Shown here: positions 20,634 to 29,512 of the stretch, in pieces
Layout: every line of letters starts with the position of its first letter
Position numbering within the stretch: position 1 is the first letter of the stretch
Virus record (IMG/VR): IMGVR_UViG_3300026488_000013
Span: 103,051-167,050 of that record
Strand: one strand, 5' to 3'
Source of the DNA: a virus
Length of the DNA stretch: 64,000 nucleotides
Program-made: the position numbers and the translations under genes
Notes under the pieces: model-generated
What the model was told of the DNA's origin: nothing
Seen by the model: only the letters and a program-made list of their open reading frames with translations
The model's database searches: none

Positions 20634-20798
20634 TTTTTTTCTTATATTCTATGTTAATGACACAGAGGAATTTCTTAATATTAAATGAATATATAAAAGT
20701 TGAAATGATTTATGAATTGAATTCGACATTTGTAAAAACAAAAATATAAATAATGACTTAAAAAATTATAGAAAAATAGAAAAGAAAACTAATATAGA

Positions 20799-20856
20799 GA
20801 TTTTATAGGGAAATCTGCGGGCTAAAACCCCGTATCTATGATGTGGAGCAGTTCAC
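20799..20856 (+). ncRNA. Candidate structured element ending GCAGTTCAC
   Basis: A GC-rich island between the converging nrdB and 20853 genes. It contains GATTT/AAATC and CGGG/CCCG hairpins and the block CCCGTATCTATGATGTGGAG then CAGTTCAC, which aligns with the 3' end of the structured region at 57.95 kb. It may be a bidirectional terminator or a small RNA end. Confidence 0.4.
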
Positions 20857-21515
20857 ATTTTATACTTTAAATTTCTTATTGCATCGATTAATTCTATTAC
20901 AAAACTCAAATTTCTATAGTATGGAACCTCTAGGATTTTATCTAATTCGCCATCTTTAATATCATATCCAAATATTTTATTTATTGCTCTTTTTATTATA
21001 TATTTGGCTATATTGCTGCTTGTTATATCATCCTCATACTCGAATTCATATATTATATCTTTATAATTTTCAATTTCATTTACTAGAATATCTTTCAAAA
21101 TCTCTATAATTCTGTTATAAAATCTTTCATCTATAATTCTCTTCATCAATGATTTTATTTTGAAAATTCCCTCGGTATGAGGGGATAATAATATTTTTGT
21201 AATATTTGTAGGAATATTTCCGAATTTTCTGTTAAAATACTCTTCAATCAAATACTCGAACTCTTTTCTAAGATACTCATTTTCAACCCAATTTATGTAT
21301 TTGAGTTCCACTATAAGCTCCATTATATCTTTTCCATTTTTATCTTCTATAATTTCTTTATCAGATATGATATAAATGTTAAAGTCATTGACTATTGGTG
21401 TGTCCTTTTCTATATTTATTATTGGCTCTAAATATATAGCATATATCTTTGTATTATTATCTGTTTTATATTTTTTATCTATTTTTGTCACGATTTTGAC
21501 GGTTCTAGCCATCAT
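20853..21515 (-). CDS. Unknown 220-residue protein after the PolB palm gene
   Basis: 220 codons from the first of two adjacent ATGs at 21515, chosen because TCTACGGAAATATATCGGTT precedes it at the fixed spacing; the longer frame up to 21563 would overlap the polymerase gene. The protein is Ile/Glu/Lys/Tyr-rich with alternating strand and helix and no recognised motif. Stop is TGA. It follows the PolB middle fragment by 34 bases but has its own start signal. Confidence 0.65.
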   Translation of the reverse strand: MMARTVKIVTKIDKKYKTDNNTKIYAIYLEPIINIEKDTPIVNDFNIYIISDKEIIEDKNGKDIMELIVELKYINWVENEYLRKEFEYLIEEYFNRKFGNIPTNITKILLSPHTEGIFKIKSLMKRIIDERFYNRIIEILKDILVNEIENYKDIIYEFEYEDDITSSNIAKYIIKRAINKIFGYDIKDGELDKILEVPYYRNLSFVIELIDAIRNLKYKM

Positions 21516-21535
21516 AACCGATATATTTCCGTAGA
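21516..21535 (-). promoter_or_regulatory. Leaderless-type start motif
   Basis: TCTACGGAAATATATCGGTT before ATGATG; matches the recurrent TAYRGRTAWT signal. Confidence 0.5.
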
Positions 21536-21549
21536 AATATGAAAAAAAA

Positions 21550-22710
21550 TTAATATAAAGCATTTATTCTCTTCTCCAGGTTTTTGTTTAAATATTTCTG
21601 AACACCGGCCTGGGCGAATTTAATCATGAATTTTGAATTCATTGTTATTGGACTTCCTATATTTTTATCGTTTAGGATAAATGTAGGAACAATATTTACA
21701 CCATATGATACCGCATTAAGTTGAGGTTTTACAACCTTTCCTTGTAGTTTATCATAATATGAATATTTGAAGTTATCCCCTTTCTCATACCAATATGCGG
21801 AGGTTTTCTTTAGTTGTTTCCGCAAACTCATATAATCATCTATAAATCCAACCATTATACCTACTTGGTTGTCGTGTTTTTCAAATAGTGCCCCACTAAA
21901 TGTTAGAACATATTTTTTCAAATATTTCTCTATAAATTCATCGATAGTTATTTCCCTGATTTTAATCTTATTACTGGTCGGATTATCAACTACTATTACT
22001 CTAAACTTTTCCCATTCTTTATCACTTTTTATACCTAAATATAGTTTTAGGTATTCTTTATATTTTCTAATATTACCCTTCGCTACAATCCAAAAGTATA
22101 TCAATTTATTTGTTTCATCATCCTTATATGACAAAAGATGTGTATAGTTTTCTAGAAATGGTATTAATCTGGTTTTTAATACAATGTAATCCTCACCGTT
22201 CATTATTCCATCTAAAGTATATTCGGCAAAAACATACATGAGTTCATCCAATATTTTTAAAGTGAATTTTAGATTGTTTTCTATAATCTCTTTTTTCTTG
22301 TTTGGCTTATACCATTCTACAAACGATAAAATTAGTCGATTAAATGATTCTTTAAACGAATTTTTAAGATTTAAAATCTTAGATTTTAAGACCGTTTTCT
22401 TCTTAGGTTTATCTGTGTTGACAAATTCTTGCACATATTTAGAGAACTTCCTTAATGCATCGATAAGCTTATACGTTTGGGGAGGATATACTCTGGCCCG
22501 AAGAGTAGTGAAGTCTATATTAAACATTTTTACTGTAGAAGGATACATGGATGTGTTGTGAACAAGAATATAATAATCAGATTTTGGGTCTTTGGCAAAA
22601 AATCTTTCAGTATCTTCTACAGAAATATCATATACATAATCATCCTCAATTTCTATAATTTCTATGCTTTCAATTTCGTCAATAAACCAAACTCTTCTTC
22701 TTTCTATCAT
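21550..22710 (-). CDS. DNA polymerase B, middle (palm/fingers) fragment with split-intein C-half
   Basis: 386 codons. Residues 1-52 are an intein C-half: block F VYDISVEDTERFFA and the canonical end YYILVHN. The extein begins TSMYPSTV, which joins the DFDQ end of the exonuclease gene (26.3-27.8 kb) to give DFDQTSMYPST, the family-B motif A in the T4 gp43 style (SFDLTSLYPS). Further on is a motif B-like segment KPQLNAVSYG and a following helix like that in T4 (SKFMIKFAQAGVQKYL). The gene stops at NALY before motif C, which is in a third gene (29.5-32.0 kb). AAAGGGGG precedes ATG 22710. Trans-splicing with the N-terminal gene is inferred. Confidence 0.87.
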   Translation of the reverse strand: MIERRRVWFIDEIESIEIIEIEDDYVYDISVEDTERFFAKDPKSDYYILVHNTSMYPSTVKMFNIDFTTLRARVYPPQTYKLIDALRKFSKYVQEFVNTDKPKKKTVLKSKILNLKNSFKESFNRLILSFVEWYKPNKKKEIIENNLKFTLKILDELMYVFAEYTLDGIMNGEDYIVLKTRLIPFLENYTHLLSYKDDETNKLIYFWIVAKGNIRKYKEYLKLYLGIKSDKEWEKFRVIVVDNPTSNKIKIREITIDEFIEKYLKKYVLTFSGALFEKHDNQVGIMVGFIDDYMSLRKQLKKTSAYWYEKGDNFKYSYYDKLQGKVVKPQLNAVSYGVNIVPTFILNDKNIGSPITMNSKFMIKFAQAGVQKYLNKNLEKRINALY

Positions 22711-22750
22711 TTGTGCCCCCTTTCTCTTTTTTTTAAAAAATGGAAATTAT

Positions 22751-23371
22751 CTATACATTAAAGCCCGGTATTTTTATTCCGAAATCATCTATTAATATAT
22801 CTAATCCGCTCCATTCGTAGAAATCATAAACATTATGTCTTTTCGGAGGTGGCTGTTTATGAATTATATAAAGTGCTGCGTCAGTCATAAGACCTGCAGC
22901 ATTATTTGCAATATTTATTAATTCATCCTGAACCGTTGTTGATGTTAAAAATGACATTAAATTATCATATGCGATGTTACCAACCAACTTGTCGTTTTGC
23001 TCATCTACCTGGAAGCAATTATCCAAATCACAGTCAACATATTTTGTATAAAATGATATTTTTTTTATTACTGCGCAAGTCTCGGTAGGGGGTAAAAATA
23101 ATTTATCTCTAAAATACGGCATTGTTTCGAACATATTATGGACGAATTGACTGTAGTAACCAAACAGTGTAGTAAATATTCTTTGTTTAAAAACAGATGC
23201 TTCTATAAATTTATAAGAATTATAAGCAGATAAAATGTTGTTTATTAATGAGTCTAAATCCTTTTGGTATTTGGGAGCTATTTTCATCCAATAATTTCTA
23301 AGTTCGGGTATGAACTTATTTTTAAAATTTCTAAGCAAGTGAATATCTTTAATATTTATATCACAAGCCAT
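22751..23371 (-). CDS. Unknown 206-residue protein upstream of PolB palm gene
   Basis: 206 codons, mostly helical, with seven or so Cys residues not arranged as a classic zinc finger (a DCDLDNC cluster is the closest). Start ATG 23371 with GTGAGG upstream. The gene ends 40 bases before the PolB middle fragment and may be co-transcribed with it. No family recognised. Confidence 0.6.
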   Translation of the reverse strand: MACDINIKDIHLLRNFKNKFIPELRNYWMKIAPKYQKDLDSLINNILSAYNSYKFIEASVFKQRIFTTLFGYYSQFVHNMFETMPYFRDKLFLPPTETCAVIKKISFYTKYVDCDLDNCFQVDEQNDKLVGNIAYDNLMSFLTSTTVQDELINIANNAAGLMTDAALYIIHKQPPPKRHNVYDFYEWSGLDILIDDFGIKIPGFNV

Positions 23372-23395
23372 TTATAAAACCTCACGAAAAAAAAT

Positions 23396-23436
23396 GTCGC
23401 CGGATGCTCATTATTTTAGTGATAGGGCGGTTGACT
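23396..23436 (+). ncRNA. Candidate structured element GTCGCCGG ... GGGCGGTTGAC
   Basis: A GC-rich island in an AT-rich gap. It can pair GTCGCC with GGC(G)GAC-type bases, and its end AGGGCGGTTGACTGATTT is almost identical to the end of the 57.8-58.0 kb structured region (AGGGCGGTTGACTTATTT). Terminator or small RNA; strand uncertain. Confidence 0.4.
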
Positions 23437-23483
23437 GATTTAAAATGAAAAAAATATTAAAATTAAAGTTAAGAGATAATTTA

Positions 23484-24515
23484 TTATTCTATGTAAAAAT
23501 CTATCATCATTCTTCTTATTTTATCTTCTATATCTGCCGGTAATTTATTCAAATAGTCGTGTATTCTATAATCCAACATTAATACCATTTTCTCGAGTTC
23601 TTTAGTATTATTTGTTTTAGCTATTTCTATGAGTTTGTTTATAATATCATCGCTATCTAATTCGATATATTTCTCCAATTCCTCGATATTATCTATTGTT
23701 TCTTTTTTACATTCATTTATTTGCTCATTTACATTATCCTCACATTTGGTTATTTCTTCTTTTAAATTATCCAACTGTTTTATTATCTTATCAAACGGAT
23801 ACTCGATATATTCTAAATCATGTTTCATATATTCCACTTCTTTTCTTCTTATCATCGCATTTATATATTTTTTAATCAATCTGCTTATGTTGGCGTCTAT
23901 TTTTATAATACTTTTCAATTTGAACACATATGTATTTCTATATTTCGAGATTTCTTTATCGGGTATTTCTAATTTCTTGTATACAGTATAATATTTGGTC
24001 GAATATACTCCCGATGGACCGTATACGGGGTCGTTCACCTCATATTCCAATATATGTTTGGTTTTTGTCTCTTTTGTATATCCAACATATTTATCATCAA
24101 TATGGAAGAGTATAAAATACCCTTGGTTTTTATTTCCTATTATTATTTCAAATATTGCAATGTCTTTTATATCCTTATTCTTAATTTCATTATATATATC
24201 TTTCAAAGCTTCTATAGGTAGGCAATCTATATATCTTAAATATTCATCTAAATGGATTCTCCAGTCCCATTCATATATTTGTTCTAATATTTCATTTTCA
24301 AAATCTTCTATTTCTTTTATCTCATGTTCGAAATATTTAATAATTTTTTTTATATTCTTTTTATCATTTTCGTGTTTTTCTTTTAATTGTTCTATTTCTT
24401 TCTTTATATGTTTAATTTTATCCACCAATTTATCTATATCGCCAGAAATATACAATTCTTCTATCGTATTTTTTATAACTTCTAATTCCCTAAGAATTAG
24501 TTCTTTTTCCATCAT
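23484..24515 (-). CDS. Unknown coiled-coil protein
   Basis: 343 codons. Residues 1-85 and 230-300 are long Lys/Glu/Ile-rich helices with heptad character, flanking a central beta region with repeated Tyr (KYVGYTKETKTKHILEYEV). No enzyme motif. Two adjacent ATGs at the start follow TGTATAGATATTAACGCACT, the leaderless-type signal. Possibly structural or a regulator; function unknown. Confidence 0.65.
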   Translation of the reverse strand: MMEKELILRELEVIKNTIEELYISGDIDKLVDKIKHIKKEIEQLKEKHENDKKNIKKIIKYFEHEIKEIEDFENEILEQIYEWDWRIHLDEYLRYIDCLPIEALKDIYNEIKNKDIKDIAIFEIIIGNKNQGYFILFHIDDKYVGYTKETKTKHILEYEVNDPVYGPSGVYSTKYYTVYKKLEIPDKEISKYRNTYVFKLKSIIKIDANISRLIKKYINAMIRRKEVEYMKHDLEYIEYPFDKIIKQLDNLKEEITKCEDNVNEQINECKKETIDNIEELEKYIELDSDDIINKLIEIAKTNNTKELEKMVLMLDYRIHDYLNKLPADIEDKIRRMMIDFYIE

Positions 24516-24535
24516 AGTGCGTTAATATCTATACA
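24516..24535 (-). promoter_or_regulatory. Leaderless-type start motif
   Basis: TGTATAGATATTAACGCACT immediately before ATGATG; no ribosome site. Confidence 0.55.
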
Positions 24536-24586
24536 AACTAAAAAAGATAAAAAAACATATACGAAAAACAAAAACACGGAAAAAAC

Positions 24587-25015
24587 TTATTTTTTCTCCA
24601 TTAACAATTCTATATTATCTATTCGCCTAAATATTATTCTAAGATTTTTATCTATCACGAAATCTCTAATTTTATATCTTCTTTTAATATCCTTTAATAC
24701 AACTTCGGGCGGGAGTTTTTTGGTATAAAGTGTGCTCTTTATTCTATATCCGCCCCACACTATGTCATTATCGTATGATTCAACTATGAATCTCCCATAT
24801 GCAAATTTTTTATTTATTTTTTCAAAATCTTTATCTGACAGTCCTAATTCTTCTTTTAACGCCTTTTCTATTTCAGGGATAATATCTTTTAGTCTATATT
24901 TCGGTATAAACACATTTGTTTTAATATATATTGTGTTTTCTTTTGGTATGTATACCCCCATTATTTCTAGTTTCTTCTTGATTAATTTTTTCTCTTTGTT
25001 CTCTTTGTTTCCCAT
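24587..25015 (-). CDS. Unknown 142-residue basic protein
   Basis: 142 codons, Lys-rich at the start and alternating strands and helices after. No motif recognised. AGGAGG lies before ATG 25015. It follows the thyX gene by 53 bases on the same strand. Confidence 0.6.
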   Translation of the reverse strand: MGNKENKEKKLIKKKLEIMGVYIPKENTIYIKTNVFIPKYRLKDIIPEIEKALKEELGLSDKDFEKINKKFAYGRFIVESYDNDIVWGGYRIKSTLYTKKLPPEVVLKDIKRRYKIRDFVIDKNLRIIFRRIDNIELLMEKK

Positions 25016-25068
25016 AAGACCTACCTCCTCTAAAAATTTTTTTTATACTAAATTATCCGTAAATTAAC

Positions 25069-26307
25069 TCATATAATTAAATTATCCATTGCCTTAGCAA
25101 TCACCCTTATATGGTTCTGTGCGTCAGGTTTTATTCTCTCGTTTATAAAATCTTCAATGAAACGACGCAACCCCGCTATTACAATATTAGTAGATTTGAA
25201 TTGTTGTAATTCATCCCTAGCGGCTTCTTTTTTAAATCCTCTTTTTAATTTATTTTCATATTTTAATATGCGGCTCCACTTATCTGTTATAAGTCCGTCA
25301 AAATATGATACAAGTGTATCTACTTTCCACTCCGGGTTTGCATAATTAATTTCATCCATCAAAATAATAACTTCTGATTTTCTAGTTTTAGTGTATCTAT
25401 CAGAACGTTGTAAGAAATTCAGTGTTTTATGTCTAACTATCTGGTGAGTAGTCACTTTATCGGTTTTTTCAATAATGAAAAACTGGTTTTGCCATTTTCT
25501 AATCTTCTCGGCCAGTGCTAATTTATATTCATCTGATGATTTAGATATTCTATAATAATTGGGTATCCTGATAAAAAATAAATTCATATATTCAAACTCA
25601 CATGAAGAGTGATTTTTGATAGTCGGACTTATCTTATAAACGATAGGATTATAAAATTTCTCTGTTATCCATTTTTTGCCCTTTAATTTTTGTATTAACT
25701 CTTTATTATATATATCTTCTAAATTATGTTGGTATCTTTCGAAATTTGTAAATGCGTCCGAATTAAAAATATCGTTTAGCACGTTAGATAAATACGTGAA
25801 CAAATCTCCGACCCAGTAGGTCGGTATATTTTTATAATATTCACAAATATTTATGTTATTGAGATTTAGAAATTCATCTTTTTTATAAGCGTTTCTGATA
25901 TATTCTGCAAACGCCCTATCAGAGATTATTATTAAATCAAAATTCTTATCTATTTCATCTACTCTTGCCGCACCGTAAGGCAGTTTCAACAATGATTTTG
26001 TTATAACATGTGAATCTGGGACAATAAAATAAGTATATGTGGTTCCTGTTATGGATGTATGGCCGTTGTATATCAAATTAACAACAAAATTAAAAATATT
26101 ATATGGTTCATTTGTATTTTTAACTTCCGCATCCAAATATAAATCTAAAATATCGCCTTTATTATAATAACAAACTCTGGCACCCAAATAGTGCCATAAT
26201 TTCTTGTTCCAAAATATATATTGAAGTATATGCTTTCTATTACCAGCAGGAAATAAAAAGTTTAATACCTTTTCAAATGCTTTTATTTCTTCTTTTGTCC
26301 AAGTCAT
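25069..26307 (-). CDS. thyX: Flavin-dependent thymidylate synthase, enlarged
   Basis: 412 codons, against roughly 220-270 in usual ThyX. Core signatures are present: GHTSITGTTYTYF (the H-x-S-x(n)-F strand, about residue 87), HQIVRHKTLNFLQRSDRY (the RHR-x(7)-S-x-RY flavin/dUMP motif, with Lys replacing the third residue, about 293), and a C-terminal AQNHIRVIAKAMDN matching AQ-x-EIR. The extra length is an insertion of about 150 residues between the first two motifs. It makes dTMP from dUMP using methylene-tetrahydrofolate and FAD. AGGAGGGTTAAC precedes ATG 26307. It is located beside the PolB N-terminal gene. Confidence 0.85.
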   Translation of the reverse strand: MTWTKEEIKAFEKVLNFLFPAGNRKHILQYIFWNKKLWHYLGARVCYYNKGDILDLYLDAEVKNTNEPYNIFNFVVNLIYNGHTSITGTTYTYFIVPDSHVITKSLLKLPYGAARVDEIDKNFDLIIISDRAFAEYIRNAYKKDEFLNLNNINICEYYKNIPTYWVGDLFTYLSNVLNDIFNSDAFTNFERYQHNLEDIYNKELIQKLKGKKWITEKFYNPIVYKISPTIKNHSSCEFEYMNLFFIRIPNYYRISKSSDEYKLALAEKIRKWQNQFFIIEKTDKVTTHQIVRHKTLNFLQRSDRYTKTRKSEVIILMDEINYANPEWKVDTLVSYFDGLITDKWSRILKYENKLKRGFKKEAARDELQQFKSTNIVIAGLRRFIEDFINERIKPDAQNHIRVIAKAMDNLII

Positions 26308-26327
26308 TGTTAACCCTCCTTTTTTCG

Positions 26328-27839
26328 CTAAATTAAAATCAACTTATCTCCTATTTTTAATTTGCCAGCATCCTTTAATTCTATTCTTTGTTTTTTATCG
26401 TTATAAACAAAAATTGAATGATTTTCTGTAACTTTTATTACAGCTCCAGATTTTGTTTTTATTTTCAATATTTTGTATTTTCTTTTATGTTGTATTTTCC
26501 CTTTTATCTTTTTCCAAACAACATTACCATTTTTATCTAATGTTAAAGTTTCATCTCCTTCCTCAAACTTATATTCGCCAATCGGAACCTCTCTAATTAC
26601 TCCATTTTCTTTTTTAATCAATATTAATTGGTCATAAGTTAATGATTGGTCAAAATCCATTATTAGTCCTGTTATATATCTGGGTTTGGTTTTTTTAACA
26701 TATGCTCCGAATATTTTTGTTGAAAAATATGTCTCTTTAAATACATCCATTTGCGATGGATATGGGAATTTTTCATATGGCAAAAATGACCTGATTTCGG
26801 AATTATCTCTTTCGGTTAAGATATTACGCATAATGTCTTCGCCATATTTTGTTGCCCCACGGTATGCCATTTTAAACAGTGATTTGGACATTCGTCGTAA
26901 AGAATTATAAGTGTTTATAATGTCCAACTTTTTATCCAGGGCTTTAACCAATAAAGTATCTACAATGTTATAAAAAATATAATCTTCTATATGTTCTTTA
27001 TATGCCAAATCGAAATCTTTCCCTTGTGATGTTTTTAATTCAACCTTTTTAATGCCGAGCTCTTGTTTAGAAATATAGTCCAATTCATATGTTTCTTGAG
27101 TATCACCAAAACCTAACCCTTCGCCGGGCTTATACATGTATAAAATATCAACAAACATCAAATCTGGTGCTTGCAATCCATAGGCTTTCGAATATTGCAC
27201 TGTTTTAAATTTGGATATTACTTCGCCCGGGTTGTCTACTCCTAGATTAATAAGTCTGTTATAAATATATGGGAAGTCAAAATCATCCGAATAAAACCCG
27301 GCTATCGTCCAGACATTTTGCTTTTGAATTAAGTCGAATACATCTTTTATCATTTGCTTCTCTGCATCTATACACGGTTCGCCGCAGGTCTTAGCTTGCA
27401 GATTTTTATTATTCTTCGGAGTATAAATCTTTAATATTACTTTTATATCCTCTTCCGTCTCGAAAATTTCTTTAAGTTTTGAATAATGAGTATTTATAGA
27501 TTTTTCCAAACACTCTCTTAATTCATTCGGATTTTCGATAAAATATTTGTGTTGTTTATATTTGGGGTTTAACAAACAAAAAGCATAAACTTCATTTTTA
27601 TGAGAAAATGCCAATGAAATCAATACTATTGGATATTCCGCCTTGGAAGGTTCGGGAAACACTCCAACAAATCTAGTAAATACCTCTATGTCTATGTATG
27701 CTTTCCTAAAAAATTGTGGGGCATCATAATTATCTTTTTCTTTTCTCTTTTGATACCACTCCAAAGCACGCTGTCTGTCGGGCGAGTATTCTAATGAATA
27801 AAATTGCCATGGTTTTAATTTTTTCAAATTAGCTGCCAT
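26328..27839 (-). CDS. DNA polymerase B, N-terminal 3'-5' exonuclease fragment ending in split-intein N-half
   Basis: 503 codons from ATG 27839 (an in-frame ATG 15 bases upstream overlaps the GGGGG ribosome site). Exonuclease motifs: Exo I AYIDIEVF (Asp50/Glu52), Exo II GFYSDDFDFPYIYNR and Exo III YNIVDTLLV, as in T4 gp43-like enzymes. The extein ends GLIMDFDQ; then a 105-residue intein N-half begins SLTYDQLILI (block A with Ser1) and contains block B (KVTENHSIFVY, TxxH). Together with the 52-residue C-half at 22.7 kb this makes a mini-intein without an endonuclease domain. The mature polymerase would need trans-splicing at motif A. Confidence 0.88.
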   Translation of the reverse strand: MAANLKKLKPWQFYSLEYSPDRQRALEWYQKRKEKDNYDAPQFFRKAYIDIEVFTRFVGVFPEPSKAEYPIVLISLAFSHKNEVYAFCLLNPKYKQHKYFIENPNELRECLEKSINTHYSKLKEIFETEEDIKVILKIYTPKNNKNLQAKTCGEPCIDAEKQMIKDVFDLIQKQNVWTIAGFYSDDFDFPYIYNRLINLGVDNPGEVISKFKTVQYSKAYGLQAPDLMFVDILYMYKPGEGLGFGDTQETYELDYISKQELGIKKVELKTSQGKDFDLAYKEHIEDYIFYNIVDTLLVKALDKKLDIINTYNSLRRMSKSLFKMAYRGATKYGEDIMRNILTERDNSEIRSFLPYEKFPYPSQMDVFKETYFSTKIFGAYVKKTKPRYITGLIMDFDQSLTYDQLILIKKENGVIREVPIGEYKFEEGDETLTLDKNGNVVWKKIKGKIQHKRKYKILKIKTKSGAVIKVTENHSIFVYNDKKQRIELKDAGKLKIGDKLILI

Positions 27840-27920
27840 GCTCAAGACCCCCATACTTAGGTGTTAACAAAAAAATAAATTCAAAACAAAGGACGTATAC
27901 AAAGTATTTTTATTTTTTTC

Positions 27921-28613
27921 TTAGAAATCGAAATCATCGTCTTCCATTTCTGAGCTATCAGAAATATCATCTATAACATTTTCTATTTGTTCTACATTTT
28001 TATTTGGTTGCTTGGATTTGTTATTACCCATTCTTAAATTTCCATTTTTATTTTCATCCGACACAAATTCATATTTATATTTTTGTAAATAATCTGTAAT
28101 TATAAATTCAAACACGCTTTTTAAATATGAAAATGCAACTAGTGGTATAGCAATCGAATATGTTTCGGGTGGATTTTTAGTTTTATCTATTACTGTTATA
28201 GTAAGTCCATTTTGGGTTAATATAAGATTATACGGCCTATTTGGACGATAAATTGATATAGAAATAGATTTACCATGCTCATTTTCTCTTTCTTGTATAG
28301 ATTCAGGTTTTACTATTTGTTTTGCTAAATATTTAAATCTCTTCGCAAATTTGTCAAAAGATATTATTCTTGGATATTCCTCTAAAATCCATTTTATAAA
28401 ACTTACTTCCAATGTGGATAATTTTATAGTAACCTTATTTTCAATTATTTGATTATTGTTTTCTACTTGTCTGAATATTGGAACTTTCCTATTATCTTCA
28501 ACTTGTTTATGAGACACAGGTTTATATATTGTGAGATATATTCCTTGGCTCGATACGGATACATCTATGCGTGCCCGCTGTGTTACAAACAATTGCTTAA
28601 CATTTACAGCCAT
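27921..28613 (-). CDS. Single-stranded DNA-binding-like protein with acidic C-tail
   Basis: 230 codons from ATG 28613, preceded by AAAAAGGAGGTCGAT; the frame continues 23 codons upstream but the ribosome site decides the start. The body contains two repeats of similar sequence (VSSQGIYLTIYKP and ILTQNGLTITVIDK, each followed by a helix LEVSFIKWILEEY / LVAFSYLKSVFEF), suggesting an internal duplication of a small beta-sheet/helix unit. The end is a disordered linker and the tail MEDDDFDF, like SSB tails that recruit partners. ssDNA binding is inferred from the tail and the position next to PolB; the fold itself was not identified. Confidence 0.5.
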   Translation of the reverse strand: MAVNVKQLFVTQRARIDVSVSSQGIYLTIYKPVSHKQVEDNRKVPIFRQVENNNQIIENKVTIKLSTLEVSFIKWILEEYPRIISFDKFAKRFKYLAKQIVKPESIQERENEHGKSISISIYRPNRPYNLILTQNGLTITVIDKTKNPPETYSIAIPLVAFSYLKSVFEFIITDYLQKYKYEFVSDENKNGNLRMGNNKSKQPNKNVEQIENVIDDISDSSEMEDDDFDF

Positions 28614-28644
28614 AAAAATCGACCTCCTTTTTTTTTGTTCTATA

Positions 28645-28661
28645 CGATTAATATCCATACA
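28645..28661 (-). promoter_or_regulatory. TATGGATATTAA promoter-like motif upstream of the SSB-like gene
   Basis: GTATGGATATTAATCG on the coding strand, about 32 bases before ATG, here with a normal ribosome site in between. This copy suggests that the motif is a promoter and not a translation signal. Confidence 0.55.
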
Positions 28662-28702
28662 ACTTATCAAAAGAAAAAACAAGAAAACAGAAATAACAAA
28701 AA

Positions 28703-28935
28703 TTAAAATTCTTTGCAGAATAATACCATAGAATTAAGCCAGGATAACACACAATTAGTTGTTCTTTCGATATATTTTATAATGTCATCCTTATTGCGAA
28801 AATGAGATAAATTAATGCTAATTTGTGTACATTTTTTATTATCTTTTTCAATTATCCCTACACAACAAATTGCAGCTTTTCCTGCAAAGAACTTGTTCAG
28901 ATTTCCATCTTCTTAATAATATTATCAGTGCTCAT
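28703..28935 (-). pseudogene. Small frameshifted ORF (about 77 residues if frame is restored)
   Basis: ATG 28935 overlaps the stop of the acetyltransferase gene and encodes MSTDNIIKKMEI then TGA. In the -1 frame the sequence continues without stop to TAA at 28703: DGNLNKFFAGKAAICCVGII, then EKDNKKCTQISINLSHFRNK, ending VLFCKEF. The second frame has no usual start codon and is closed upstream by TAA. Its protein-like composition and fit in the gap suggest a real gene with a -1 shift near AAGAAGATGG. It may be a decayed gene, a programmed frameshift or a sequencing error. Confidence 0.5.
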
Positions 28936-29500
28936 TAAACACCCCCTTTTGGTTTAGCTTGCAATAATAAATAAATCTCAACTCGTTATTTCCTAAAACA
29001 CCCCGTCTTCTTAAATCCTCCAATATTTTATCAGGTAGTTTTATAAAACCTAATTTTTCAAGCAATCTTATAGAAGCAAGATTGTCCATATTAACCGTAG
29101 CATGGATTGATGATTTATTCAATGTTTCCTTAATATATTTGCAGATGTATTCCAAATTTTCATGTATTATAGTATATGCAATACCATATCTTCTACATTC
29201 AGGATAAACATATATGTCAATAAAAACATTTTTATTTTTGTCTATCGGAATATCCAATCCGAGAAATCCCAATATATCCTCTCTTCCAGTTTTTAAATTT
29301 TTTATTATATATACGAAATATATTGACTTAAATCTTTTTAAAAAATTTTTATCAGCCAATCCTATTAACTCTTCAATCTCTGGTAATAATGCTCCGTGTT
29401 TTGCTAAAAAATCTATAAATTTCTCCAATCCGTTTATTATTTTAATATGTATAATATATGACCTATCTTCTAATTTAATTTCGTAAAATAATTTCATCAT
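28925..29500 (-). CDS. GNAT-family N-acetyltransferase
   Basis: 191 codons. GNAT landmarks: strand LGFLGLDIPIDKN, then VFIDIYVYPECRRYGIAYTI, which is motif A with the acetyl-CoA loop (R-R-x-G-I-A in place of Q/R-x-x-G-x-G/A), and NMDNLASIRLLEKLGF, the conserved N-x-x-A-x-x-x-Y/L-E-K-x-GF end. The acceptor is unknown. Two adjacent ATGs at the start have TGGAGAAAA upstream. It lies 12 bases after the UDG-polymerase gene and overlaps the start of the small frameshifted ORF. Confidence 0.85.
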   Translation of the reverse strand: MMKLFYEIKLEDRSYIIHIKIINGLEKFIDFLAKHGALLPEIEELIGLADKNFLKRFKSIYFVYIIKNLKTGREDILGFLGLDIPIDKNKNVFIDIYVYPECRRYGIAYTIIHENLEYICKYIKETLNKSSIHATVNMDNLASIRLLEKLGFIKLPDKILEDLRRRGVLGNNELRFIYYCKLNQKGVFNEH

Positions 29501-29512
29501 TCGTTTTCTCCA

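Noticed and set aside
23995-24525. Plus-strand frame of 176 codons opposite the coiled-coil gene
   Set aside because: Ser/Ile/Phe-rich shadow of a Lys/Glu-rich gene; no start signal.
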